A stretch of DNA of 64,000 nt from Promicromonospora sp. Populi (GTDB lineage Bacteria > Actinomycetota > Actinomycetes > Actinomycetales > Cellulomonadaceae), in assembly GCF_041081105.1 (NCBI RefSeq), contig NZ_CP163528.1:1240001-1304000 (forward strand), in the 5' to 3' direction. Both the position numbers and the translations under genes were made by a program. Below, piece by piece: positions 1 to 8,679 of this stretch (positions within the stretch are counted from its first letter, which is position 1; the number at the start of each line of letters is the position of its first letter). The notes under the pieces are model-generated. The model made no database searches, was not told the DNA's origin, and saw nothing but the letters and a program-made list of their open reading frames with translations.

Positions 1-1495
1 CGACCATGAGGCCCGCCTCGTCGCTCGCGAGCGACTGGACCGTGCTCCCGTCGGGCGCGACGATCTGGCTGGTGCCCGTCGTCGAGACGTTGACGACGCT
101 GCGGCCCGTCTCGATCGCACGCATGCGCGCGATCGCGACCTGCTGCAGGTTCTCGTCGGTGCCGCGGAAGTCGGCGTTGTTCGTCTGGAACATGAACACC
201 TGCGCGCCGTCGGCCACGCCCTCCTCGATGACGTCGTCGAAGGCGACGTCGAAACAGATCGCCAGCCCCACGCTCGCCTGGCCCAGGTCGAAGACCGGCG
301 AGTCGGCCCCCGGGGTGTACTCGCGCGTCAGGAGGCCGACCAGGCCGGGCACGATCGCGCCGTACAGGTCGCGGTCGGGCACGTACTCACCGAACGGGAC
401 GGGGTGTCGTTTCGCGTGCGTCGCTTCCGGGCCGCTCTCCGTCCAGAGGAACGAGGTGTTGTAGAAGAGCTCGTCGACGCCCGACGCGGCGTTCACGAGC
501 ACCGGGGCTCCGTAGGCGGCCGCCGCGGCACTCAGGATCCGTGCCGTGCCCGGGTCGGCGGCCGGGTCGCTGTCGACGCCGCCCTCCGGCCACAGCACGA
601 CGTCGACCTGCTCGCTCTCCAGGGGCGCGGAGGCAGCCAGCTGTGAGTCCAGCACCGCATCCGGCGACCACTGGTCCGCGTAGGCGGCGGGGCCGTTGCC
701 CTGCGCGGCGCCAACACGAATCGTGCCGGCGTCGGCGGTCGGGAACTGGGGAACCACCAGCATGACGACGGCGACCAGAGCCACGGGCACCGCGCCCAAC
801 AGACCAGCCCTCGACAGACCACCGGCGAATCGCCTACGAACACTGTCGTCCGCAGGCAGCGAGGCCCGCTCGCGCCTCGCCCACCGGACGACCTCGATCG
901 CCCCCGCACACAGCACGACCATCAGGAACCCGAGCCCGGACACGCCCAGCCAGGACGCGACGGGGGCGATCGGACTCTCCGACTGGCTCATCCCCAGCCG
1001 TCCCCACGGAAACCCGCCATAGGGCCAGGAGCCCAGGACGAGCTCCCGCGCCAGCCATGCCCCGGCCACCAGCACCGGGAGCACCCCGAGCCGCACGGCC
1101 CGGGTGTCGCGCCAACGCGGCAGCCACCGGTAGGCGAGCACAACGAGGGGCGAGAGAGCCGCGAAGATCGCGGTTTCGACGAACGCCAGCGCCACCCACG
1201 GCACCCAGCCCTGGGGGTTGTCACCGAGGAACTGCGCGGCCCACGACAGGTGCGGGAAGAAGAACGTCGCACCGAACGCAGCGCCGACGAGTACTCCGCC
1301 CCACACGGTCCGCCCGATCAGAGAGACCAGCGCCAGCGTGACGGCGACAAACGCGAGCGGCCACCAGCCGAGCGCGGGGAACGACGCATCGAGCGCAACC
1401 CCGCCGACCAGTGCGACGGCGACTGCCGCCGGCAGCCGGAGAAGCGGGCGTTCGATGCCTACCGTGCCGGGGGTGGTCGGGCGCATCCGACGCAT
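1..1495 (-). CDS. lnt: Apolipoprotein N-acyltransferase (partial, 3' end beyond window)
   Basis: Transfers the third acyl chain onto the N-terminal cysteine of lipoproteins at the outer face of the cytoplasmic membrane. I translated the minus strand from ATG 1495; about 498 codons are present and the frame is open at the left edge, so the C-terminus is missing. The first half is a run of hydrophobic helices (for example LPAAVAVALVGGVALDA and FGATFFFPHLSWAAQF). The second half is a nitrilase-fold domain with the expected catalytic triad: Glu in LWPEGGVDSDP, Lys in AKRHPVPFGEYVP and Cys in LAICFDVAFDD. A later conserved stretch reads RMRAIETGRSVVNVSTTG. The ATG is preceded by ACGGAG seven bases upstream; a second in-frame ATG lies nine bases downstream. 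The nearby lgt gene (46.9-48.0 kb) supplies the first step of the same pathway but is not linked. Confidence 0.93.
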   Translation of the reverse strand, partial: MRRMRPTTPGTVGIERPLLRLPAAVAVALVGGVALDASFPALGWWPLAFVAVTLALVSLIGRTVWGGVLVGAAFGATFFFPHLSWAAQFLGDNPQGWVPWVALAFVETAIFAALSPLVVLAYRWLPRWRDTRAVRLGVLPVLVAGAWLARELVLGSWPYGGFPWGRLGMSQSESPIAPVASWLGVSGLGFLMVVLCAGAIEVVRWARRERASLPADDSVRRRFAGGLSRAGLLGAVPVALVAVVMLVVPQFPTADAGTIRVGAAQGNGPAAYADQWSPDAVLDSQLAASAPLESEQVDVVLWPEGGVDSDPAADPGTARILSAAAAAYGAPVLVNAASGVDELFYNTSFLWTESGPEATHAKRHPVPFGEYVPDRDLYGAIVPGLVGLLTREYTPGADSPVFDLGQASVGLAICFDVAFDDVIEEGVADGAQVFMFQTNNADFRGTDENLQQVAIARMRAIETGRSVVNVSTTGTSQIVAPDGSTVQSLASDEAGLMV

Positions 1496-1660
1496 TGCGG
1501 CTCCGTTGGTGGTGATGTGCGCGGGGACTGTGCTGCTCAAAGCAATGCAGAGGATAGCGCTGGCGCCTGGGAGCATCCTCTCCCCCGTCGACACGGATTG
1601 AGCGGCCTCCGTTTCGCCACGGCCGTTGGCTCGATCCGCCTCGCGCTCTAGGGTTCAGAT

Positions 1661-1996
1661 GTGTCCCTTGCCTTCTGGTCATGCGGTGCCGTCACCGCGA
1701 TCAGCGCACTCGTCAGTCTTGGCTATTCCGTCGCCGCGCTTCGCGGGGCCGACCCTGCGAGCCGGACGGCAGCGATGTACGCGTTCGCCCGGAGCCTCGC
1801 ACTGGCAGTGGTCGCCGTGGTCGCGCCCTTCACCGGGGCGGTGTCGTTCGTCGTCGCGATCGCGGTCGCGATGGTGGTCGTGCAGGCGGCCGACGCCGTG
1901 ATCGGCGCCGTCCTTCGCGACCGGCTCAAGACGTTCGGGCCGGCAGGTGTAGCAGCGGTCAACCTCGCTGCGCTGATCTGGCTGCTGCTCGGCTAG
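1661..1996 (+). CDS. Small integral membrane protein, unknown function
   Basis: The 111-residue product is almost entirely hydrophobic. I see four likely membrane helices: near residues 1-25 (FWSCGAVTAISALVSLGYSVAAL), 42-60, 62-85 and 96-111. It starts with GTG, with only a weak purine stretch upstream (AGGGTTCAGAT). It is transcribed away from lnt, and the stop falls just before the convergent gene ending at 2035. No motif identifies a function. The even spread of short helices resembles many small uncharacterised actinobacterial membrane proteins. Existence of the gene is supported by coding-like codon use and by the absence of a better frame on either strand. Confidence 0.6.
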   Translation: MSLAFWSCGAVTAISALVSLGYSVAALRGADPASRTAAMYAFARSLALAVVAVVAPFTGAVSFVVAIAVAMVVVQAADAVIGAVLRDRLKTFGPAGVAAVNLAALIWLLLG

Positions 1997-2034
1997 GCCA
2001 AGACACCCGAGTCACCTCAAGGTTCGCGGGCGCT

Positions 2035-3297
2035 TCAGGTGATCGTCGGCATCGACGGAAAGCTCACGACGACCGGTCGCGGCCCGGCGACAACGCGATC
2101 CAGCTTCCCGGAGCCCGCAGGTGTCGCGCCTCCCGGCAGCCAGACCAGTCCCGGAAGCTCCGGTGCGGCCCCGAACCGTTCCCGCAACCATGCCGGGCCA
2201 TCCTCCTGCCACACGAAGCCCGGACGTTCGAGCACCGCATCGAAGATCTCGCTCGCTCGCGCCGGATAGCGCTCTGCCAGGCCACGGACCGCGAAGTCGG
2301 GCAGGCGCTCAGCCCTCAGTGCGGCACCGACATCCCGCACAGCCTGTGCGTCGACCGGGGTCACCGCGCGGTGCAGGCGCGCAAGTGTCCCGTAGTCGTG
2401 GTCGAGCACGCGCAGCCCCTGGATCGGGTCGTGCACCGGATGGAACGTTCGGCGCTCAGCACCCGTACCAGCCATTCCATCGCGCAGCTCGCTCAGGTCC
2501 CGCTCCAGCGCCAGGCTCGGCCACCAGGGATCGCCGAAGCCGGCTGGAGCCCAGAACCGGTCGAGGAGCTCAACGACGTGCGCGGCAGTTCGCGCAACAC
2601 CCTGGCCACCGAAGACGTCCAGGAACACACCGTGGTCCCGCCTCACCGCGGCATACGCCGCCTCAAGGATCACGGGATTCCGGAACGGCAGCGCCGGCGC
2701 GCTCCGCACCAGCTCGGCCGCGGTACCTAGCATGGCCCGCCGGTGATGAGCGGCGTGCACCTCGACAACACCTGCGAGCATCCAGGAGTCACCGGTCGGC
2801 AGAGCGTGCCCGACGACATATCGCCCGGTCCGCAGGTCCTCGCGCCGCATCGGCGACCGGGGATCGATGTGCAGCACGTGGACCAGGTCGGTGCCGAGAT
2901 TGCGGGCCTGAAAGCCTGCCCCGACCCGACGGAGAACCTCGAACACGCTGAACATGTCACCCTCACGCCAGCCGTCGAGAAGGTTCCGGTCGTGTTCGCC
3001 AAGGTCCGCGGACCACTCCGCGAACCGGTCGATCAGGCGCAGACCATAGGGCGGACCGTCGAAGACGATCTGCTCGACGCCGAGGCACTCCGCCCGCCCC
3101 GACTGGTGCCGCACGCAAAGACCGGTTCCGTGATCATGGCCCCCCATCGCCCGCAACCGGCGCACGTTGGCCTCGGCTCGCTCCCTGAACGGCGGGCTCA
3201 TCGCGTACTCAAGGAGCCTTGCATACAGGTCGGACGCTTGACGCAGCGTCAATCGATCCTTCTCGTCGATGTACATACAACCATCATCTACTGCCAT
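2035..3297 (-). CDS. Uncharacterised protein of about 420 residues
   Basis: I do not recognise the family. The protein is soluble, with no signal peptide or membrane helix. The N-terminal 60 residues look alpha-helical (LTLRQASDLYARLLEYAMSPPF). A short segment is rich in His/Cys (GGHDHGTGLCVRHQSGRAEC). The middle part, from DRNLLDGWREGDMFSVFEVL to LPTGDSWMLAGVVEV, is a probable all-beta module. It faintly resembles the 'growth of effector and gating' strands seen in SEC-C-type uncharacterised actinobacterial proteins, but this is a pattern impression only. The C-terminal 170 residues are helical. Possible starts are ATG 3297 and ATG 3276 (MYIDEKDRLTL); neither has a good ribosome-binding site. 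It is convergent with the small membrane protein and divergent from the nucleotidyltransferase module. Confidence 0.6.
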   Translation of the reverse strand: MAVDDGCMYIDEKDRLTLRQASDLYARLLEYAMSPPFRERAEANVRRLRAMGGHDHGTGLCVRHQSGRAECLGVEQIVFDGPPYGLRLIDRFAEWSADLGEHDRNLLDGWREGDMFSVFEVLRRVGAGFQARNLGTDLVHVLHIDPRSPMRREDLRTGRYVVGHALPTGDSWMLAGVVEVHAAHHRRAMLGTAAELVRSAPALPFRNPVILEAAYAAVRRDHGVFLDVFGGQGVARTAAHVVELLDRFWAPAGFGDPWWPSLALERDLSELRDGMAGTGAERRTFHPVHDPIQGLRVLDHDYGTLARLHRAVTPVDAQAVRDVGAALRAERLPDFAVRGLAERYPARASEIFDAVLERPGFVWQEDGPAWLRERFGAAPELPGLVWLPGGATPAGSGKLDRVVAGPRPVVVSFPSMPTIT

Positions 3298-3345
3298 CAA
3301 CGCCAAGCACTGCCTTCATCCACAACTCTATGGAACGACCAAACC

Positions 3346-3362
3346 GACGGACGGACGGACGG
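3346..3362. repeat. GACG tetranucleotide microsatellite
   Basis: Four perfect GACG units followed by G lie in the intergenic region between the 423-residue protein and the nucleotidyltransferase module. The surrounding 170 bases are visibly less GC-rich than neighbouring genes. A slippage-prone tract is possible, but four units is short. Confidence 0.6.
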
Positions 3363-3482
3363 CCGCATCGAGTATCGACCTAGCGCTACAAAGGTTGTTG
3401 ACCGGATCGGTGAGCGTCAGCGCTTGGTTCGGCCCGATTCTGCTGCAGAGCCCATAGGATTCGTATCGAGGAAGGGAGCACG

Positions 3483-3899
3483 ATGGCTTCGGCATACAAC
3501 TCGAACCCATACATGACCCTCGGCTCGCTCGCCGAGGTCATTCGATCTGAGTTGGCCGAGTTGCGCCCGGACCAAAACTTCCTGTTGCGCATGGTTGCTC
3601 AGGCGATCAATGATTTTCGGGCGCTGCGGACCCCCCAGGACCGAGACCAATTCTTGTATCGGCCTGAATCGACCGGGGACCGACGCTGGGACGCGATGCT
3701 CGCCGCTGTCGCCGAGCGGGAGGCCCGCCGCTCCGGACATGCCATCCCCGAGTGGGTTTACGACAACGCCTTCGTGCTCAGCCCGTGGTGGTTCCTCAGC
3801 CCCACGGAGTCGCTGCGCGCCTACTCCCTGCAACACTCCGCGCCCGAGTTCGCGATCCGTAACATCTTCATTGACGCCGCAAGCCTGGAGTCCGTGTGA
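3483..3899 (+). CDS. Small protein of a two-gene nucleotidyltransferase module
   Basis: This 138-residue protein has no recognised domain. The N-terminus (MTLGSLAEVIRSELAELRPDQNFLLRMVAQAINDFRAL) is predicted helical and could be a DNA- or partner-binding segment. The rest carries aromatic-rich stretches (VYDNAFVLSPWWFLSPTESLRAYSL). ATG 3483 has a good upstream GGGAG. Its stop overlaps the GTG start of the next gene by four bases (GTGA), so the two are translationally coupled. Genes preceding DUF6036-type nucleotidyltransferases are often small and poorly conserved, and the pair may form a toxin-antitoxin-like unit; the role of this protein is inference. Confidence 0.7.
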   Translation: MASAYNSNPYMTLGSLAEVIRSELAELRPDQNFLLRMVAQAINDFRALRTPQDRDQFLYRPESTGDRRWDAMLAAVAEREARRSGHAIPEWVYDNAFVLSPWWFLSPTESLRAYSLQHSAPEFAIRNIFIDAASLESV

Positions 3900-4450
3900 A
3901 CGGCAACCATGCCGGGTTCAACGCCGACCAGATCCGCCAGCTCCTCACCGAGCTCGGCGAACGTCTGGGCTCCAACGGCTTCGTCGGAGAGCTCTACATC
4001 GTCGGCGGCTCGGCGATGGCGCTCGCCTACGACCGTGACCGCCTCACTCGTGATATCGATGCCGTCTACGCCCCGAAGTCCGAGGTGTTCGCAGAAGCAC
4101 AGCGCATGGCGGCTGAGCGGGACGAGCTCGACGACGGCTGGCTCAACGACGCGATGAAGGGCTTTCTCACCGCGAACCCGGACAACGAAGCACGGGTTGT
4201 GCTCACGACACCCGGGCTCACCGTCCTCGTCGCCTCTGCGAGACGGCTGCTTGCGATGAAGATCCTCGCCGCCCGCGCTGAACGAGACTCAGACGACATA
4301 CTCACCCTGTGCCGCCACGCTGGCGTGAAGTCCATCGAGGAAGTCTTGGCCATCGCCGAGTCCGAGTACGGGAACCGCCTGGAACCCAAGAGCAAGTTCC
4401 TGGCGATCGAGTTGCTCCAGGACCACTTGCCAATGAGCCTCGACGGCTGA
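3896..4450 (+). CDS. DUF6036-type nucleotidyltransferase (AbiEii-like fold)
   Basis: The 184-residue product carries the nucleotidyltransferase signature: GELYIVGGSAMALAYDRDRLTRDIDAVY contains the GGS loop followed by the metal-binding D-x-D (DIDAV). This arrangement is shared by AbiEii/MenT-like toxins and the DUF6036 family. The downstream KILAARAERDSDDILTLCRHAGV matches the helical region that follows the catalytic core in these proteins. It begins with GTG inside the stop of the preceding gene. Such proteins transfer nucleotides to tRNA or protein substrates in characterised relatives; the substrate here is unknown. Translational coupling to the small upstream gene suggests a two-component defence or addiction module. 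Confidence 0.8.
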   Translation: MNGNHAGFNADQIRQLLTELGERLGSNGFVGELYIVGGSAMALAYDRDRLTRDIDAVYAPKSEVFAEAQRMAAERDELDDGWLNDAMKGFLTANPDNEARVVLTTPGLTVLVASARRLLAMKILAARAERDSDDILTLCRHAGVKSIEEVLAIAESEYGNRLEPKSKFLAIELLQDHLPMSLDG

Positions 4451-4527
4451 AAGCCCAGGCCACTCGGCCTTAGCCAGGAGCGTCCGCCGATGGCCTGGCT
4501 AAGTTGGCTGTTGTGCGACTCTTTCCG

Positions 4528-5058
4528 ATGACGCAGACGACGATGGTCGACGATTACGACCCACGATGGCCGCAGCTCTTCGAGGAGGCGGCGGCCGAGC
4601 TCGCAGAGATTCAATCGTCATGGGTCGTCGAGCACATCGGCTCCACCGCCATCCCGGGAATGGCTGCCAAGCCAACCATCGACATCGCCGTCAGGGTTGG
4701 CACGTTGGACGAGGTCGCCGAGCGCTTAGACGACCTCGCGACAATCGGGTGGCAGCGGATCGCTCGGGGCCCGCGGACTCATCTGGTTTTGGTCAAGCAG
4801 CAGGTCTCGCGGCGCACCCACATCGCGCACTTCTTTACCGGTGAACAGTGGGACAGGTGCAATCAGCGGATCTTCCGCGACTGGTTGCTGACGCATCCGC
4901 AGGACGCGGCGCACTATCTCGAGGTCAAGCGGGCAGCCGCGGAGCACGCGGCAGGCGGACGTGACTACACCGCCCGCAAGACCGTCGTGGTGCAGGAGAT
5001 CGTCGACCGTGCCCGGGCCGCCCGCGGACTGCCGATGGTCGATGTCTGGGACAAGTAG
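4528..5058 (+). CDS. GrpB family protein (UPF0157 nucleotidyltransferase fold)
   Basis: The start of the domain, VDDYDPRWPQLFEEAAAEL, and the core VEHIGSTAIPGMAAKPTIDIAV are the GrpB signature, with the GST loop and the D-x-A/D pair of a minimal nucleotidyltransferase. The C-terminus (FRDWLLTHPQDAAHYLEVK, then the helix carrying YTARKTVVVQEIVDRA) also matches the family. The gene was called from ATG 4528; a TTG eight codons upstream is less likely. Function in this family is poorly established. It follows the DUF6036 gene by about 80 bases, so two nucleotidyltransferase-superfamily proteins sit side by side, and it is convergent with the phosphotransferase, 27 bases away. Confidence 0.88.
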   Translation: MTQTTMVDDYDPRWPQLFEEAAAELAEIQSSWVVEHIGSTAIPGMAAKPTIDIAVRVGTLDEVAERLDDLATIGWQRIARGPRTHLVLVKQQVSRRTHIAHFFTGEQWDRCNQRIFRDWLLTHPQDAAHYLEVKRAAAEHAAGGRDYTARKTVVVQEIVDRARAARGLPMVDVWDK

Positions 5059-5085
5059 CACGTGTCCAAGCTCCCGACGAGGCCG

Positions 5086-6417
5086 TCACATGCGCCAAGC
5101 CTGCGTTTCCAGGTCGACGTCGGCGGCGGCGTTGAGCAGGCGCCTGCACCACCCGTAGATCATCGGTAGCCAGCTGAACTCGTGATACGGCCCGACGGCG
5201 TCCGCCAGGTCGACGAGCTTCAGCATCTCGGCGACAGCAGCCAGGGGCTTGCCCAGCCGCCAAGCCTCGCGCACTATCCGCGGATCGATCTCATCGCTCC
5301 ACTCGTCGACATAAGCATCGACGTAGCAGCGAGCTTCTTCCTCGGTCGCGTCGTGCAGCCAGGAGCCGAGGTCGAGCAGCGGAAAGCTCACGGTCGCGAA
5401 GCTCCAGTCGTGGACCAAGATTCCGTCCTCGCGAATCACCGCGTTGCCCAGGTGCAGGTCGCGGTGCACCACCGTCTGCGGCAGATCCAACGCGGTCAGC
5501 GCGACCAGGTCGGCCTGCAACCGGGGTCCGAGGGCACGCAGCCGGGCGCGTTCGTCGTCGGAGAGACCGCGGTTGCGGTTGCTGGGCTTTTCGGGGGCCG
5601 CCCACAGGTCGTTGCGCGCGAGCAGTTCGGTGATCCGGCCGGCGAGTGTCGCCGGGTCCAGACAGATCGCGCCTCTGGCACGGAGCTCCTCGGTGCGCCC
5701 GATCGTCGCGCGCTGGATCCTGGCGACCTGACGGATGCAGTCGACACGTCTGTCTAGGGGGACCATCTCCGCTTCGGTTCCTCGGAAGTCCTCGGCAAGC
5801 CACCAGCCGTCGGTCTCCGAGGTCACGAGGATCTGGGTGAACGGGCCTACTCCGAGCGAACCGAGATAGGTCGTGACGGCGGGTTCGCGGGCCAGCTCGG
5901 GGCTCACAGCTTTCAGGTAGACGTCGCCACCGGTATCGACCCGGCAGCGCAGCACTGCCGACATGCTCCAGTGCTTCACCTGCCTGAGCGGGCCTGCCGG
6001 TCGACGCCCTATGGATCCCAGTTCCCACCGGATGAACTGTTCTGCCCGCCCGAACCAGCCCGGTGTGAACCACGACGCCCGCGGAGGCTCGGTCCGCGTC
6101 AGCCACAGGTCGAGCGCCGGCTGCTGCCCGAGGAGGTGCTCTGCCGACACCCAGCCGTAGTCGGATGGGCAGGAGCCGCTTGTCGGGCCGGCCTCCAGCA
6201 CGACAGTCGTGAAGTCGACCGGCTCCAGGACGATCGTGTCGAGCCCTAGTTCGACGCGCACCCGATCGGTGAGCTCGCTGTTCATCGGCGGGTACTGCAT
6301 CTGGAAGGGCAACCGTGGCAGCGCGGGAGAGCCACCCACCCACCGGGCCAGGTACCGCCCGTCCGCGGCCCTGATGGCCAAGACCGCATCGACGGACGTG
6401 GCCGGATCAGTGGACAT
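5086..6417 (-). CDS. APH-type phosphotransferase with an N-terminal extension
   Basis: The 443-residue protein has an aminoglycoside-phosphotransferase/choline-kinase fold in its C-terminal two thirds. The catalytic loop is VVHRDLHLGNAVI (Asp base and Asn metal ligand) and the metal-binding Asp lies in ILVHDWSFATVSFPLLDLGSW. The first 150 residues (ADGRYLARWVGGSPALPRLPF ...) look like a separate NUDIX- or ligand-domain-like module, but no NUDIX box is visible. ATG 6417 has AGGGG upstream; the neighbouring TTG 6423 is rejected. The gene starts nine bases after the stop of the XRE/MmyB-type regulator, so the two are probably one transcript. The phosphorylated substrate cannot be told from sequence; an antibiotic is possible but not supported. 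Confidence 0.82.
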   Translation of the reverse strand: MSTDPATSVDAVLAIRAADGRYLARWVGGSPALPRLPFQMQYPPMNSELTDRVRVELGLDTIVLEPVDFTTVVLEAGPTSGSCPSDYGWVSAEHLLGQQPALDLWLTRTEPPRASWFTPGWFGRAEQFIRWELGSIGRRPAGPLRQVKHWSMSAVLRCRVDTGGDVYLKAVSPELAREPAVTTYLGSLGVGPFTQILVTSETDGWWLAEDFRGTEAEMVPLDRRVDCIRQVARIQRATIGRTEELRARGAICLDPATLAGRITELLARNDLWAAPEKPSNRNRGLSDDERARLRALGPRLQADLVALTALDLPQTVVHRDLHLGNAVIREDGILVHDWSFATVSFPLLDLGSWLHDATEEEARCYVDAYVDEWSDEIDPRIVREAWRLGKPLAAVAEMLKLVDLADAVGPYHEFSWLPMIYGWCRRLLNAAADVDLETQAWRM

Positions 6418-6426
6418 CGACAACCC

Positions 6427-7341
6427 CTAGTCCGTGCTTCGCGGATTGCTCTCAGTAGGAGCAGGTGACTCGCTCGTACCGGCCTCCTGGTCGGTGGCTG
6501 CCCAGCTCGCGAGCACTCGGAGCGCGTCGCTCGATGGAGAGCCCGGTGCTGCCGAATAGGCGAGAAGAAGCAGCCCGGGCTCGGAGGTGAGGGCCATCGC
6601 CTCGTAGCTGAGGTCAAGATCACCGACGACCGGGTGGTGCACGCTCTTGGTCCCGGTGCGGTGCTCATGGACGTCGTGGGACGCCCACAGGGTGCGGAAC
6701 ACATCGCTGCGGGTCGAGAGCTCGCCAACCAGGTCGCTGAGCGCACGGTCGTAGGGGGCGCGTCCGGCCTCGGTGCGCATCAGGGCCACGGTCTGGTGCG
6801 CGGCGTCGTCCCAGTCGCGGTAGTAGACCCGCGCCCTGGGGTCGAGGAAGACGAACCGCCCGAAGTTCGCCGGCCGTTGCGGTTGCACGTATACCTCGGA
6901 GAACACGGCTCGCCCGAGCCGGTTGGCGGCGACGATGTCGAGCCGGCCGTTCTGCACGAACACGGGAACGTTCTCCATGGCGTCGATCAGCTGTTGCACA
7001 CCGGGCCGGACCTGCAACGTCTGGGCTCTGATACGACGCCGTTGCGGGTGCGCACCCTGGTTGGCCGTCCGCACCAGGTCGTAGAGATGTGCTCGTTCGA
7101 CGTCGTCGAGCTTGAGGGCACGGCCGATGCCTTCCAGGACCGCCGCGGAGACCCCGGTGGCGTTGCCGCGCTCCAGACGGACGTAGTACTCGACGCTCAT
7201 GCCGGCGACCAGGGCGACCTCTTCGCGGCGCAAGCCGGGGACGCGACGGCGCCCGCCGAAGTCGGGCAGACCGACCTGGTCGGGCGTGAGCCTGGCCCGC
7301 CTCGTGGTCAGGAACTCACGGATGTCGTCCCGGATGTCCAT
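6427..7341 (-). CDS. XRE-family regulator with MmyB-like ligand-binding domain
   Basis: Residues 1-80 form a helix-turn-helix (FGGRRRVPGLRREEVALVAGMSVEYYVRLERG). The remaining 200 residues match the MmyB-like PAS-type domain: VQQLIDAMENVPVFVQNGRLDIVAANRLGRAVF, then FVFLDPRARVYYRDWDDAA. This architecture is very common in actinobacteria next to, and usually divergent from, short-chain or aldo/keto reductase genes, as here. It probably represses the reductase and its own operon through sites in the 151-base divergent region. The phosphotransferase gene follows directly and likely shares the mRNA. Confidence 0.93.
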   Translation of the reverse strand: MDIRDDIREFLTTRRARLTPDQVGLPDFGGRRRVPGLRREEVALVAGMSVEYYVRLERGNATGVSAAVLEGIGRALKLDDVERAHLYDLVRTANQGAHPQRRRIRAQTLQVRPGVQQLIDAMENVPVFVQNGRLDIVAANRLGRAVFSEVYVQPQRPANFGRFVFLDPRARVYYRDWDDAAHQTVALMRTEAGRAPYDRALSDLVGELSTRSDVFRTLWASHDVHEHRTGTKSVHHPVVGDLDLSYEAMALTSEPGLLLLAYSAAPGSPSSDALRVLASWAATDQEAGTSESPAPTESNPRSTD

Positions 7342-7441
7342 GGCTCGAACCTACGTCAGCGACTCCGATCCAGGGGGTCACTGGCATTAACCCTGTAGCG
7401 AGGGGCTCCCTGGCACGCCGGACCTGACCTTTCCTGGGTAA

Positions 7442-8473
<1,032 letters not shown>

Positions 8474-8486
8474 CTGACCCACACCA

Positions 8487-8525
8487 CCCGGTGAGGGGCG
8501 CGTTACCCCCGCGCTCCTCACCGGG
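8487..8525 (+). terminator. Hairpin terminator after the aldo/keto reductase
   Basis: Sixteen-base arms pair almost perfectly (CCCGGTGAGG / CCTCACCGGG, one G-U position, then GCGCG / CGCGC) around a 7-base loop, 14 bases after the reductase stop. There is no long T-run, which is common for actinobacterial terminators. Confidence 0.75.
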
Positions 8526-8608
8526 ATTCCGATCGAGTTCGATGGCGACCTCTCGGTCCGCGACGATGGCCCCAGGTGCACGGCCGCCCCTACACTGACG
8601 GCGCTGGA

Positions 8609-8622
8609 TTGAAACGATGCAA
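8609..8622. promoter_or_regulatory. LacI-type operator candidate upstream of the GH78 gene
   Basis: TTGAAACGATGCAA is an imperfect palindrome centred on CG with TTG and CAA ends, the usual form of LacI-family operators. It lies 58 bases upstream of the rhamnosidase start. The binding protein is not identified. Confidence 0.5.
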
Positions 8623-8643
8623 TGGAGCACGGATCATCAACCG

Positions 8644-8663
8644 GACGATCGAAGACGATCGTT
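8644..8663. promoter_or_regulatory. GATC direct repeat (proposed locus operator, site 1)
   Basis: GACGATCGAAGACGATCGTT contains CGATCG twice at a 10-base spacing, 17 bases before the GH78 start codon. The same arrangement (YGATCR twice, one helical turn apart) occurs upstream of three other genes of the locus. Confidence 0.5.
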
Positions 8664-8679
8664 TACGCCTGGAGGCGTC

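Noticed and set aside
3346..3362. GACG repeat as a CRISPR-like or phase-variable tract
   Set aside because: Only four units, no spacers and not within a reading frame of a likely variable gene.
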